Made by a program: the position numbers and the translations under genes. A DNA stretch of 64,000 nt from Chrysogorgia sp. JL179-B06 (taxonomy: Eukaryota; Cnidaria; Anthozoa; Scleralcyonacea; Chrysogorgiidae). Shown here piece after piece: positions 22,309 through 31,505 of the stretch; the first letter of the stretch is position 1; each line of letters opens with the position of its first letter. The stretch spans positions 908,501 through 972,500 of the forward strand of contig JAYKKM010000308.1 in assembly GCA_035772405.1 (NCBI GenBank), given 5' to 3'. The notes below the pieces were generated by a model, which worked only from the letters and a program-made list of their open reading frames with translations, had not been told where the DNA came from and ran no database searches.

Positions 22309-22463
22309 AAACACAAAGATTGTTTAAAAAATTAGCAAAAGTACATTTAAGAAATGCTTATATTTTAAAAATAAAACGTACATTAGAACGTTTTTATTTT
22401 GTTAATGAAGTACATATTGTCAAAAACACTATTTTTGTAAAAATAAAAGGAGAGAAGTTTTAA
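22309..22463 (+). pseudogene. Copy A of the small 31,236 coding segment
   Basis: Follows TTATTTTTAG, an acceptor-like site also kept in B. The peptide (RLFKKLAKVHLRNAYILKIK) matches B with a few changes and then stops early at 22,463 after an indel (B continues to 31,465). Function unknown. Confidence 0.4.
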
Positions 22464-22590
22464 AAAAAATAAGATGATCATAGAAACTCTTTGTACATTT
22501 AAATATATAAAAAATGATATCATTATACATATAGTATAAATAAAACGTTCTTATTTTTTATTTATATTTGTCTTATTGGAAAGCATTAAA

Positions 22591-23046
22591 ATGAGTCAGA
22601 AAAAAATCATCCATTATAATGAACGTTTTTGGCTTTCTAATCCAAGAAAATACGGGACAGTTGCTTTAAAAACAGTAGACTATCTATATGAGTTTCAAGA
22701 AGTTCCTTGGATACATGGTGTAATACCAACGAATTTTCTTGACGGTTATAAAATTAAAACAAATATTCGTGCTCCAGGTCCATTTACTGATTTTTCATTG
22801 ACATTTAGTAACAATAGAAAATTTCAAACAGATAAACAGAATTATCTATGGGAGAATTAGAAGCAAGAAAAAAAATTTGGAATAAACGAAAAATAATTCA
22901 TAGTATTGATGTAAAAATTAAAAATAATATTAGAGATAAATATAACGAGGCATTAGGATGGAGTATTGTTCAAGTTAAAAAAGAGATATTCGAACAGGGT
23001 GATCTTGGGGCATATATTGGAAAACCTAATAAACCCTATTTTAGCT
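22591..23046 (+). pseudogene. 5' part of the 227-residue gene of copy A, split by copy B
   Basis: Starts MSQKKIIH, as at 31,506 in B. A one-base deletion at about 22,850 shifts the frame. The gene is then interrupted at TATTTTAGCT (23,037-23,046), where copy B is inserted; it resumes at 45,820. Putting the flanks together with one copy of TAGCT restores the same number of bases as the uninterrupted B gene, so the insertion was clean. Confidence 0.8.
23041..23046. repeat. Left target-site duplication of copy B
   Basis: TTAGCT precedes AGTAGTCAT; the right flank has TTAGCT at 45,814-45,819. If the element ends ATGACTACT, the duplication is TAGCT (5 bp). If the last T belongs to the flank it is 6 bp, the length usual for Polintons. 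Confidence 0.75.
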
Positions 23047-24135
23047 AGTAGTCATATATATATATATATATATATATCAATGTGTTTGGGATTGGAACCG
23101 AGCTCTAAGCCAATCAGAATCAAGAATGATTTGAATTGACCAATCAGAGCACAGTCCAATCCCGTATTTCCAGGGGGTTTGAAGCTTTTTAAGGTGTGGT
23201 CACCCTGTATAGAACGACCAACCATCAAATCAGGGGGGATATGCACCTGGTCGTATACAAGAGGTTTTTTGTATTAAAATTAGTCAAAAAGTGGTCGCGG
23301 TCAAGAGTATATATATCACTTGGGTCGTGTTGGTGTACGACCAGTTTTATAGTCGCCCCTGAGTGGGACGACCAGAGAGTTTGAAGGTCATTCAAGGTGA
23401 ATAGTGTTAAGCAAGTACTGACGTCATTTGCTATACGGGGTTGAAAGCAGTGATGAACCAGGAACAGGATGTTTAAGTCGTAGAATTTAGTGTTTCAAAC
23501 TGATCCGCACTGATCGTGCGGAAAATTTGCCCAGAAACCAAACATGTCGAAAGTGAAACATCACCAAATTGGACTCGGTTAAGCAAGTTCGCGTGAAAAA
23601 GTTTAAAACCACCGGCCTTGATTACCGAGTCCAATTTGGTGATGTTTTACTCTAGACATGTTTGGTTTCTGGGCAAACTTTCCACACTGATCATCAATTA
23701 TTTGGAACACGAAATTCTACGACTAAACTTCCTGTTCCTGGTCCATCATTACTTTCAACCCCATATAGCATCCGAGACAGCACTTAATCAGATCATCATT
23801 CACACTGTATATATATACTGACACACACCTCGTTTTGAAAAAAAGAAATACAAAAAATTCTATTATATATAACCATCATACCTCACCCGATGTGATGTAT
23901 ACTCACGTGCCATCCAAAAACGCCATATTTTTATTTGAAGACTTGTAATGATGTTTGAAAATAAAAATAAACAGTTTTGGACTGCCTTATTTTTATTTGG
24001 AAGAGTAGTCATGTTTATTGAAATAAAAATAAACATTTTGAATTAATCATAGAAATTTCCGCCATGGAGCTCTTACCTCGACGCCATCTTATGGCCGAAT
24101 GACTGATATTACTTAGTGACGGTATTTTTAAAAAG
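23047..24135. repeat. Left terminal inverted repeat of copy B
   Basis: Pairs with 45,235-45,814. The left arm is about 500 bases longer because it contains a foldback (about 23,400-23,800). Shared landmarks: two CCAAT boxes, CTGGTCGTATACAAGAGG, CATACCTCACCCGATGTGAT and ATGGCCGAATGACTGATA at the inner edge. In a protein-primed system these ends would carry the replication origins (family knowledge, not shown here). Confidence 0.9.
23400..23800. repeat. Foldback in the left inverted repeat (copy B)
   Basis: The arms at about 23,436-23,585 and 23,618-23,770 pair over their length, including CACCAAATTGGACTCGGT against ACCGAGTCCAATTTGGTG next to the loop. The loop-side part is longer than in copy A. 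Not present in the right inverted repeat. Confidence 0.8.
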
Positions 24136-24345
24136 GATCTCAAAATATTATAAGAGGATATATCTCATAAAAATTATTTCGGGTGTTGCTTCCCAAAAAA
24201 GTTTTGAGAGAGATAGAGTTTTGAAAAAACCTCAAAATAATTTGAGATGAAATATCCAAAATAAAAATAGTAGAGGTTGGAGTGTAAAACTGTTTTAATA
24301 AATTTGGGGGAAAAACCTCAAATAAATTTTAAGAGATTAGGTGAG

Positions 24346-24620
24346 TATATAAGCAGATGTTTTTTCATATTTTATCAGTTGTGTGTGTTTTGCTCGCTTG
24401 TAAGTTGTGCTTCGGCACAAGACTCTGACATCTTCCAATGTTCTGTTATTAAAACTGCATCGGTGCGCGATCACCCGTAGTCGAATTTGCGATTCGAATG
24501 AGATTGGCTCAGGTCCATAGCGACATTCTGGTCATCCCTTATTCAATGAATTGCTTATTTTACGCCAGGGTTGTTCGTTAGCATATGATGAAAGAGTTAG
24601 CTATAGTAAAAACACACACA
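24346..24620 (+). promoter_or_regulatory. TATA box and conserved non-coding region (copy B)
   Basis: TATATAAGC at 24,346 with the same downstream sequence as copy A (10,392). The first ATG (about 24,499) opens a frame of about 22 codons that is not conserved. The rest of 24,136-24,769 shows no gene. Confidence 0.4.
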
Positions 24621-24769
24621 CGATGGAGAAGTTGGATGAATATATATATTTAACACACAAGAAAACAATAAAAATTTTTATACGAATAAATTCGTTATGT
24701 CTTTGAGTGGGGTTCTTGTAGGGTATAACACCCCTCGATATATCACCCCTATAAATTAAAATATAAATA

Positions 24770-25173
24770 TCATTGTTTCATTTTAACCATTGTTTGGGTA
24801 CTTTCGTAATACATAAAAGCCTCACCCCGAGTGTCCACATATCCCCATACGCGAGGATCATCGTCTTCGGGTTCGGACGGCTCGTAGTCGTCGAAATCAT
24901 ACTCGGTATCCGTTTGAACACGGAAGGCCCACTCGCTTTCCCCATCTAAATCTCGGACAAGGAGTACTCCAGGTACTGTCTCCTCGATGGTGTCTTCTAT
25001 GGGGGGTGGAGGGATGGTTTCTTTCTAAGAGAAATATAAAACATAATAAATACATGTCGCTTGTATACAGACAGTAAAAAAAACACATTTTAGCGCTATC
25101 TTACATTGACTTCTTTCTTTTTCTCGGGTTCTGTGTTGGTCGGTTTCACGTCTGGCTTGGTTTGGTTGGACAT
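24770..25173 (-). CDS. Acidic protein encoded by two exons
   Basis: Exon 1 (25,173-25,105, 23 codons) ends at GTAAGA. Exon 2 (25,024-24,770, 85 codons with stop) follows TTTCTCTTAG. The junction keeps the frame, giving about 107 residues; neither exon is open through the 80-base intron. The N-terminal part is Lys/Pro/Glu-rich. The C-terminal half is very acidic (EYDFDDYEPSEPEDDDPRVW) and ends in GEAFMYYEST. Copy A has the same intron at the same place. Its promoter contains the block shared with the nuclease-like gene. An acidic DNA-mimic or activation role is possible, but I do not recognise a family. Confidence 0.65.
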
Positions 25174-25233
25174 CTTTTTGCTCGTTGCTTCGTGCTTGAA
25201 TTCGTTATGGGCGGAGACGCGCTTTCGTGTTTA

Positions 25234-25357
25234 TTTTATAATCACGGTCTACGGTCTATTACAATGGTTTAGCGGTTTGACCAATCAGAGTTTCTATAAT
25301 CAAACCTCCCCCGTATCTATCCAATCAGAGTTCGTTCATTAAAGCCTTCATGTCAAA
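25234..25357 (-). promoter_or_regulatory. Promoter of the acidic-protein gene (copy B)
   Basis: On the minus strand: the shared block (25,357-25,320) ending in an inverted CCAAT, a further ATTGG, then TATAAAA (25,240-25,234), 61-67 bases before the ATG. The nuclease-like gene at 30,359 has the same block, TATA and spacing. Confidence 0.65.
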
Positions 25358-25927
25358 ACAAGTGAATTATTATGGGTAGGAAACAATACGTGTTGTTAAA
25401 CGACTAGGGATGCGAATATATAATAAGCGTCTTGTTCTATCCCCTCCCTTTATGTCAAAACAGTATGATTAATAATAGGATAGGAACAATGGATCTTAAG
25501 GATAATAAGCGTTTTGTTCTGATTCCTCCCTCTATGTCAAAACAGTTTGATATATAATATGGTTAGGAACAATGAATTTACTTGTTGGGATTAGCGGCCA
25601 TTTTGTTTGTGTACTTTGGTAGCTACGATTTTTTAATGAGTTCTAACCTTAATTACTTGTAGGGATTAGCAGCCATTTTGAAGGGATTAGTCCCTGTGAA
25701 ATATATATATCCCGTGTTTAAATACGTCTATTTCTAGATATTTAAGCATTTTTACACTTATTTAAACATATTTTTATGCTTTTTGATACTTTATTTTACA
25801 CTTTTCACACAATTTAGTATATATTTTAAGATACCCGTTAAACAATTTAGCTCGATATCGAGGAGAGCGTGTTAATTAATTCACACATGTCAAATCATAT
25901 GATAAATGGTTTTTTAATATACATGTT
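25358..25927. other. Non-coding region with direct repeats (copy B)
   Basis: No gene. Three copies of a block with ATGTCAAAACAG and TAGGAACAATG (about 25,349, 25,452 and 25,535), and GGGATTAGCGGCCATTTTG plus a one-base variant near 25,590 and 25,665. Conserved with copy A 11,448-12,044. Confidence 0.45.
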
Positions 25928-26278
25928 TTAACGTAATACTTCTGCGTGGCTACAACACATTGTCTGCGAGTTTACAAAGAAGATATGCCTGCCCACGAGA
26001 TCTTCTTGATTTTCCTGTCGATGAATCACAGCAATAATAATTCCAGCTTGGACACCCATTCGGGTATTAAGAACAGAGGTAAGATTAAAATCTTTTAGTA
26101 TTATCCCGCGACGTTCATCTAGCCAAATTTTATCCCGGTCATTTAACCAATTGTTATTTTCGGACATAAAGTCCACCACATAAAAATCAGAGTCCGGACA
26201 CATTGTATATAAAAATTCAGAGCTGTATAACTTCACGTTATCAAGTTTAATTTCGTTTATATCTATACTTGTTGCCAT
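25928..26278 (-). CDS. 116-residue 'GK-V-N' family protein
   Basis: Unknown function. Order of motifs: VKLYSSEFLYTMCPDSDFYVV, a variable middle, IILKDFNLTS, then EDLVGRHIFFVNSQTMCC. The whole length aligns by eye with the last part of the protein at 40,244-40,897 (FLYGKCKDSRFRLVNY ... QQHVYLDCCGELC), so the two are paralogs in the same element. It is third in a minus-strand run after 26,561 and 26,328. The start is the first ATG, 50 bases after the previous stop. The other copy (12,045) is also intact. Confidence 0.7.
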   Translation of the reverse strand: MATSIDINEIKLDNVKLYSSEFLYTMCPDSDFYVVDFMSENNNWLNDRDKIWLDERRGIILKDFNLTSVLNTRMGVQAGIIIAVIHRQENQEDLVGRHIFFVNSQTMCCSHAEVLR

Positions 26279-26327
26279 CGTGTCTAATAATAAAATGTTT
26301 TTGGAGATGTCTATATATACAAAGGGA

Positions 26328-26564
26328 TTAATCTTTTACGATAAATATATAGTGATTGGTAAGATACACGCTTTTGCCAATCTTAGCGTGTTCGGATGAA
26401 TCGAATTCGATTTTAAAATAATTGTTATCTTCATCTTTAAAGAAAAGGTCATACATCTGTATCGGTTCGCCAGCAGGTTTGGGTCTTGAACCCATTAACT
26501 GTAGATTTCGTTCACGAGATAGAGCCTTCATAGATATTATATCTATAAATTTTGCTTGATTCAT
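26328..26564 (-). CDS. 78-residue 'GK-V-N' family protein
   Basis: Shows a beta-rich pattern: QMYDLFFKDEDNNYFKIEF then KIGKSVYLTNHYIFIV. The ATG overlaps the stop of the upstream gene (ATGA), which is compact for a eukaryote-type gene and suggests reinitiation or a shared transcript. Conserved in copy A. Function unknown. Confidence 0.7.
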   Translation of the reverse strand: MNQAKFIDIISMKALSRERNLQLMGSRPKPAGEPIQMYDLFFKDEDNNYFKIEFDSSEHAKIGKSVYLTNHYIFIVKD

Positions 26565-26719
26565 GGTCGATAGGGCGGAGGTTTCTCGATTGCTACATGT
26601 ACAAATTGTCCGATCAAATGTGTAAAATCGTCCGATGAGTAGGTATATATATATTTCTCATCCCATAACAATAGTATCTTATATAGTATTCTATCGGCAC
26701 GTGCATTGTTGGGAAACAT
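26561..26719 (-). CDS. Small 'GK-V-N' family protein (52 residues; start uncertain)
   Basis: The first in-frame ATG gives MFPNNARADR..., 52 residues ending PPPYRP, with the family core HLIGQFVHVAI. The frame is open without ATG up to 26,836, where TTTTTTTTAG resembles a splice acceptor. A TATA-like TATAAAAACAC at about 26,865 instead suggests transcription starting near 26,835. In copy A a stop lies in this upstream part, which favours the short form. Stop and next ATG overlap. Confidence 0.5.
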   Translation of the reverse strand: MFPNNARADRILYKILLLWDEKYIYTYSSDDFTHLIGQFVHVAIEKPPPYRP

Positions 26720-26998
26720 ATCCACTTTACGACATTCAACCACGTGATATTCAATGTGTGAAAAATACTTTGCTAAATCGGTCAGTATTACCAACAGAGG
26801 ATTTTCTTTAGTACCTGCTATAATTTTGAAAGTGTTCTAAAAAAAATATGACTTCTAACGTGTGTTTTTATATCTTTCCCTGCAACGTTTTATCCGATAA
26901 ATATTTTGGGACAATGTGTACTGCATTAAGTCAACAAAAAGATTAAAAAGATTTACATGTATTAGTATTCGTCTTATAATATTGATTTTATCATTCAA

Positions 26999-27083
26999 CC
27001 AATGAGGGTACCCCGATTTTTTATTAGGGAATTAAGTTCAACCAATCAGGATACCCCATTTTTTTTAACGTGTTTTTTATAAG
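26999..27083 (+). promoter_or_regulatory. CCAAT-CCAAT-TATA promoter of the H3-mimic gene (copy B)
   Basis: CCAAT at 26,999 and 27,042, each followed by TACCCC, and TTTATAAG at 27,076. The ATG (27,119) is 36 bases after the TATA box with A at -3 and G at +4. Confidence 0.7.
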
Positions 27084-27118
27084 CGTTTGTTCCTAATTTT
27101 TTTAGTCACAATATCATT

Positions 27119-28273
27119 ATGGTTCGTGTGAAGCAGACTCATAAAAATTTGGAAAGTGGAAAATCAATTGCTCGGGTTGAAAGTAGGGGAAAAGATATTC
27201 CTAAAATGTTAAAACAACGTCGTCTAGAGCGACAAGAATATCGTAATAAGGCTCTGGTTATTTCAGATGGTGAAACATCATGCCGTCAAGAAATCAGAGG
27301 AACAAAGAAAGTCAAACATTGTACAACTAAAGACAACATTGCACAGTCGCAATTAAATTTCGCTGTACCGATAGCTCAAGAACAACCCAGTTACATTCTA
27401 CAACCGCAAGCGAAGTATAACGCGTCGCCACGGCAAGCAAAGATACCGTCTCTACCCCAGCAAGTAAATTCACCTCTACTACCGCAAGCGAAGTATAACG
27501 TGTCGTCGTGGCAAGCAAAGATACCGTCTCTACCCCAGCAAGTAAACCACCTACCACCTCTACTATCGCAAGAACAGTATAATATACCTCTTCAAACACC
27601 GCAAGCAAAGTATAATACATCTCCTATTGCACCGCAAACGATCTCACCGCCACGGCCCGAAGATGAATTAGATAATTACATATACGATATGCCCATAGAT
27701 TTCTTTGGACAAATTCCTATTCCTTCTCCTGCGAATTTAATACGAATGTGTGATGAAATGGTACCCGTTCAACAAGGAAAACAATTATTACAAATTGTGG
27801 ATGAATTAGCAAATGCTCTTTCCCCAACATTATCTCCTATTCCTCTTTCCCCACCACAACAACCACAGCCACCTAATTCACCCCAGCCATTATTTCCAGT
27901 GTGTGAAGAAGAGGAAGAAGAAGAAGAGGAAGACGACCGAGAAGTATTGAACGATCCACCATTGAAGAAAAGATGTTATAAACGTTCGTTAATATATATG
28001 AAACGTGAAAAAAAAGGCGATGAACATCGTGAAGAAAAACGAATGACAATCTATTCGAATTATGATCAAGATATTATTTGTACACAACGCGATAAATATC
28101 GTGAGTTACAGGGTCTCTATATTGAGAAACTATATATAAATAAACAATATTTGCAATGGCGTTCTAGAAAATTTACGAGTGACCTTATGGAAAAACGATA
28201 TATAATGGATAATAATAAGGATTTGAAAAGAAAACATGATTTAAAAAAAAAGAAACCGAAATGTATAAAATGA
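27119..28273 (+). CDS. Histone H3-tail-mimic, proline-rich protein
   Basis: 384 residues, intact. After Met removal the N terminus is VRVKQTHK (ARVKQTQK in copy A), matching the H3 tail at R2, K4, Q5, T6, G13 and K14. Next come a basic helix-like region (residues 25-45), Pro/Gln repeats with QAKIPSLPQQVN and QAKYN units (about 90-185), a conserved block MPIDFFGQIPIPSPANLI (about 198-215), a Pro stretch, a run of about nine Glu, and a Lys/Arg-rich C terminus (about 290-384). Probably a nuclear protein that binds H3-tail readers or modifiers; this is inferred from the mimicry. The element also encodes a SET protein. No recognised domain family. Confidence 0.8.
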   Translation: MVRVKQTHKNLESGKSIARVESRGKDIPKMLKQRRLERQEYRNKALVISDGETSCRQEIRGTKKVKHCTTKDNIAQSQLNFAVPIAQEQPSYILQPQAKYNASPRQAKIPSLPQQVNSPLLPQAKYNVSSWQAKIPSLPQQVNHLPPLLSQEQYNIPLQTPQAKYNTSPIAPQTISPPRPEDELDNYIYDMPIDFFGQIPIPSPANLIRMCDEMVPVQQGKQLLQIVDELANALSPTLSPIPLSPPQQPQPPNSPQPLFPVCEEEEEEEEEDDREVLNDPPLKKRCYKRSLIYMKREKKGDEHREEKRMTIYSNYDQDIICTQRDKYRELQGLYIEKLYINKQYLQWRSRKFTSDLMEKRYIMDNNKDLKRKHDLKKKKPKCIK

Positions 28274-28309
28274 TAGAGTTGTAAATAAAAATATCAGTAA
28301 TGTGAAAAC

Positions 28310-28699
28310 ATGGAGGTGTGGAATGTCATGGTAAAAGAACTGGCACGTTTTGAAATAAAAATTAATAAAAATATGGAGAAAAGTGTGTGGAAATGTCTTG
28401 ACGAACATGAGAATTTATTTAGAAATATTATTGGATATTTAAAAATTCCACGTGAACTTTTGGATGTATATAATCGGATGGATAGGCATGAAATTGGACA
28501 AATAATAGCATTTTTTGCTTTAATCCTATGTTTTTTTAGATATAAAAACATTGATAATGAAGAATACTATATAAAATTATTAGTACGACAAACAATTTTA
28601 GATTTTAGAAATTCGCATCTTAAATTCATTTTATTCCCCAATGACAAAAAACACTGGCAAAAAAAACACTGTTTTTTTGTTGTTGAATATATTCTTTGA
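28310..28699 (+). CDS. Conserved hypothetical protein (129 residues)
   Basis: Starts MEVWNVMVKELARF and holds one hydrophobic run (IGQIIAFFALILCFF, about residues 69-83) between charged helical segments. The first 110 residues are almost identical in copy A. It lies 36 bases after the H3-mimic stop on the same strand, and AATAAA at about 28,284 could end the upstream transcript. The C terminus differs from A because of an added (A)6-rich segment (about 28,650-28,665). Unknown function. Confidence 0.6.
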   Translation: MEVWNVMVKELARFEIKINKNMEKSVWKCLDEHENLFRNIIGYLKIPRELLDVYNRMDRHEIGQIIAFFALILCFFRYKNIDNEEYYIKLLVRQTILDFRNSHLKFILFPNDKKHWQKKHCFFVVEYIL

Positions 28700-28709
28700 A
28701 TTTTTAAAA

Positions 28710-29896
28710 TTAGTCTAAATACAATTTTTCAATACTCTGTATTATAATGTCAGGATCTTCATAGTTAATATTATATGCTTCTATAATACTCTTAATCATA
28801 AAAGTAGATGCTCTAGTATTATCTGATGTAATCCTTACCCTTATAGAATAATTATATAATATATCCAAATGCGGAGGGAAAAATTGTAAACTAATGGGTC
28901 TATTATTTTGTATAATACTATTATTAACTATATCAGAAAATAAACTGACTTTAAATTTATATTTTTTACTTGTCTTATTAAACAATTTAAACCAATAAGA
29001 GTAATTCTTACAATTTTTAAAACAACAGGTAATTGGTGCGGGTTTCGTTATCACTAGCTTAACAATCTTTTCGAGATTAAATTTATAAACCCTATCGTTA
29101 CTTGCGTTAATTTTTGATATAGGGTTATGATTTTCGCAAAAGAAAATAAAACAACTCGCAAGTTGATAAACTACTTTCTCAAAAACATCTAAATTATGTA
29201 GATAATAAAAAGTAGACTTCAAATAAAACGGGTCTATAAAATATAAATAAATACAGCAATATGTAAATTCGCGACTAAAGCAACGATTAACTCGATGTAA
29301 TGTATTACAAAGATAAGCCCCCCCCCCCCCCCCCCCCCATATCCCATGGGTTTAGGAATTGTAGTTGGATTATCAGTAATAGTAATAGAAATAAAATGGT
29401 AAATATCATTTCTAGGGTAATAACTAGTTGGAATTTCTATAAAAAAATTATCGGAATGATTATCATTCAAATGAAAAATAGATTTCACTAATGTTTGAGA
29501 GGGTATTAATAGTAATTTCTGATAACACCCACATAGTTTTTCACCATAAATAAAATATTTTCGTTGTGTATGAACAACGGGTATTATATAGTGTTGTTTA
29601 TCTGTTAAGATTCGCCAATCCTTGCATTCATCTTGGAGCATATCAGTTTTCATTTTTTCAATATAGGCGTAGTCTCCATACCCCCGACCAAGTTGTCTCG
29701 ATTCAATTTCCATACATTCGATAATCCCTCCATAGTAATAGTCACATATGTCACAGACGGCAAATAATAATCCAATGTAACGGTTACGAAAATGTTGTAT
29801 ATAATAAACAATTTTCAATATCGTCTTAATATTGATTTCTTGATCATTAGCTTGCTCATAGGTTCTTTTACTACCAATGTTTAACGACATTCTCAA
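28710..29896 (-). pseudogene. Element-specific Cys-motif protein, split at a C-run
   Basis: Two frames (29,896-29,234 and 29,222-28,710) together correspond to the single 361-residue frame of copy A. The break is next to a run of 20 C at 29,319-29,338, where A has none. This is either a sequencing artefact or a real homopolymer mutation. The C-terminal frame keeps CFIFFCENHNPI and the CCFKNC motif and continues past the end of the A version (an extra RASTFMIKSIIEAYNIN). Paralog of 38,627-39,808. Function unknown. Confidence 0.65.
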
Positions 29897-30061
29897 AAGC
29901 GATGACGTTTTTTTAAAAAATCGACTTGTATATATACTATTTTCTCATTCTTAAAATATATATATCCACACGCAGAATTTAACACGATAAAAAGTTGAAA
30001 AAAGTATTATTGTAATTACAATGTATAATATATCAACTGATTTGACGTGTATGTGTTTTAG

Positions 30062-30304
30062 AACAAACATTAGGGATTCGCTTTAATCCCACAACACAGC
30101 ATTGGTGCAACTAATCCCCGTGTATTTGTTGAGAAGAAAATCGCTAATTATGGATTCGCGTCTCTAATTCCCAAAACACACATTCATTGTATACGAGTAT
30201 CACAAATCATCGGGATGACATGAAAGCTTTAATCAACGAACTCTGATTGGGTCAAACCAATCTACCCCCAGTAACACATAGTAACGCAGGATGCAATTAT
30301 AAAA
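30062..30304 (+). promoter_or_regulatory. Promoter of the nuclease-like gene (copy B)
   Basis: A gene-free 150-base leader is followed by the shared block (30,217-30,250), an inverted and a direct CCAAT box (30,246 and 30,257) and TATAAAA at 30,298. The ATG at 30,359 is 61 bases downstream of the TATA box. Confidence 0.65.
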
Positions 30305-30358
30305 GCCGATGGAGCGTCGAAAATAATTAATATCAGTCTGAGTGTAGGAGAGTGAGAG

Positions 30359-31133
30359 ATGGCAAAAATATTTGAGAACGTGAACAGCGAAATTAAAGAA
30401 GACTTCATCCCGTTAGACAACTGAGAAGAATAAATCTGAAGAGACTATCGAGGAGTTGTATGCGGGTAAATATAATTGTGCATTTAACAAATGTAAAGAA
30501 GAAATATCCCAAGAACGACAAAAATTATTTTTATCGCGTATCACACATATAATGGATTGTGAATGTTACCAGTTTAAGGGAGAGAGACCCAGTTATCATG
30601 AAGTAACTCTTCTTGAACTTCAAACGAAGAAGTATTTTATTTATCATTGTTATGATGACAAGTTAAAACCCTACAAAGAACTAACTCGAAGGGAACGGTC
30701 TACCGTCTACTATCAATATCGATGTCATCGTTTAGACTATTTATCTGAAAGAAAATCAAGAGATTATTTTAGTCAAAGTGAACTTATAAATAGATTAAGT
30801 TATTTATTTCGTAATGTTTTTCCCCCGAATGCTATTATCGGGTATAAAGGTGGTGATAAAGAATCGTCTTTAGTTAAAACACTTCAAGAAAAAACTATTT
30901 TACATTGTGTTAATCTTGAATTTTTTGGAATTGAGAAGTACGATTATTTACTTTCGTTTTATAATCTTAAACCCAGACATTGTTGGTATCATACTAGCGA
31001 ACCAACATGTTTATTGTATCATTGTAGTTTGTTTGAATGTCTTTTATTTGCGGCATGTTTGTTTCGTAAATTAGAAGAGGAGGATAATGAACGATCTGTG
31101 CTCTCTATGTATGATAAGGAATTTAATTTTTAA
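30359..31133 (+). CDS. Putative DEDD/RNase-H-fold nuclease-like protein
   Basis: From the promoter, the true start is ATG 30,359 (MAKIFENVNS). A one-base shift near 30,420 separates this from the long frame at 30,456. In the long frame: NCAFNKCKEE, then MDCECYQF (a D-x-E pair as in DEDD exonucleases), a YFIYHCYDD strand, the block GYKGGDKESSLVKTLQEK, NLEFFGIEKYD, and a C/H region (CWYH...YHCSLFECLLFAACLF). The KGG-x2-E ... NLE-x2-G-x2-KYD ... C-x2-H ... HC-x2-E order recalls a family of uncharacterised invertebrate and mobile-element proteins. The nuclease call is inferred from the D-x-E motif and strand order only. The frameshift also occurs, differently, in copy A. Confidence 0.5.
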
Positions 31134-31235
31134 AATTTATTCTCTCCTGAAAATTTCACCTAAATAAAAAAATACTGTCTTTTGATTTAAAAAAAATCAA
31201 AAAAATATTGAATGTATTTTCCTTTTTATTTTTAG

Positions 31236-31465
31236 AAACACAAAGATTGTTTAAAAAATTATCAAAAGTACATTTAAGAAATGTTTATATTTTAAAAATA
31301 AAACGTGCATTAGAACGTTATTATTTTGTTAATGATGTACATGTTGTCAAAAACACTATTTTTGTAAAAATAGGAGAGAGAAGTTTTAAAAAAAATAAGA
31401 TGATCATAGAAACTCTTTGTACATTTAAATATATAAAAAATGATATAATTCTACGTATAGTATAA
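31236..31465 (+). CDS. Small coding segment after an acceptor-like site
   Basis: There is no early ATG; the frame becomes meaningful after TTTTTATTTTTAG (31,223-31,235) and reads RLFKKLSKVHLRNVYILKIK ... to a stop at 31,463 whose TAA overlaps an AATAAA signal. The peptide is basic and conserved in copy A. It could be the second exon of the preceding gene (a GTATGA donor-like site lies at about 31,108) or a separate small protein with a non-ATG start. Confidence 0.4.
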
Positions 31466-31505
31466 ATAAAATGTTCTTATTTTTTTTCTCTTATTGGCAT
31501 TAAAA

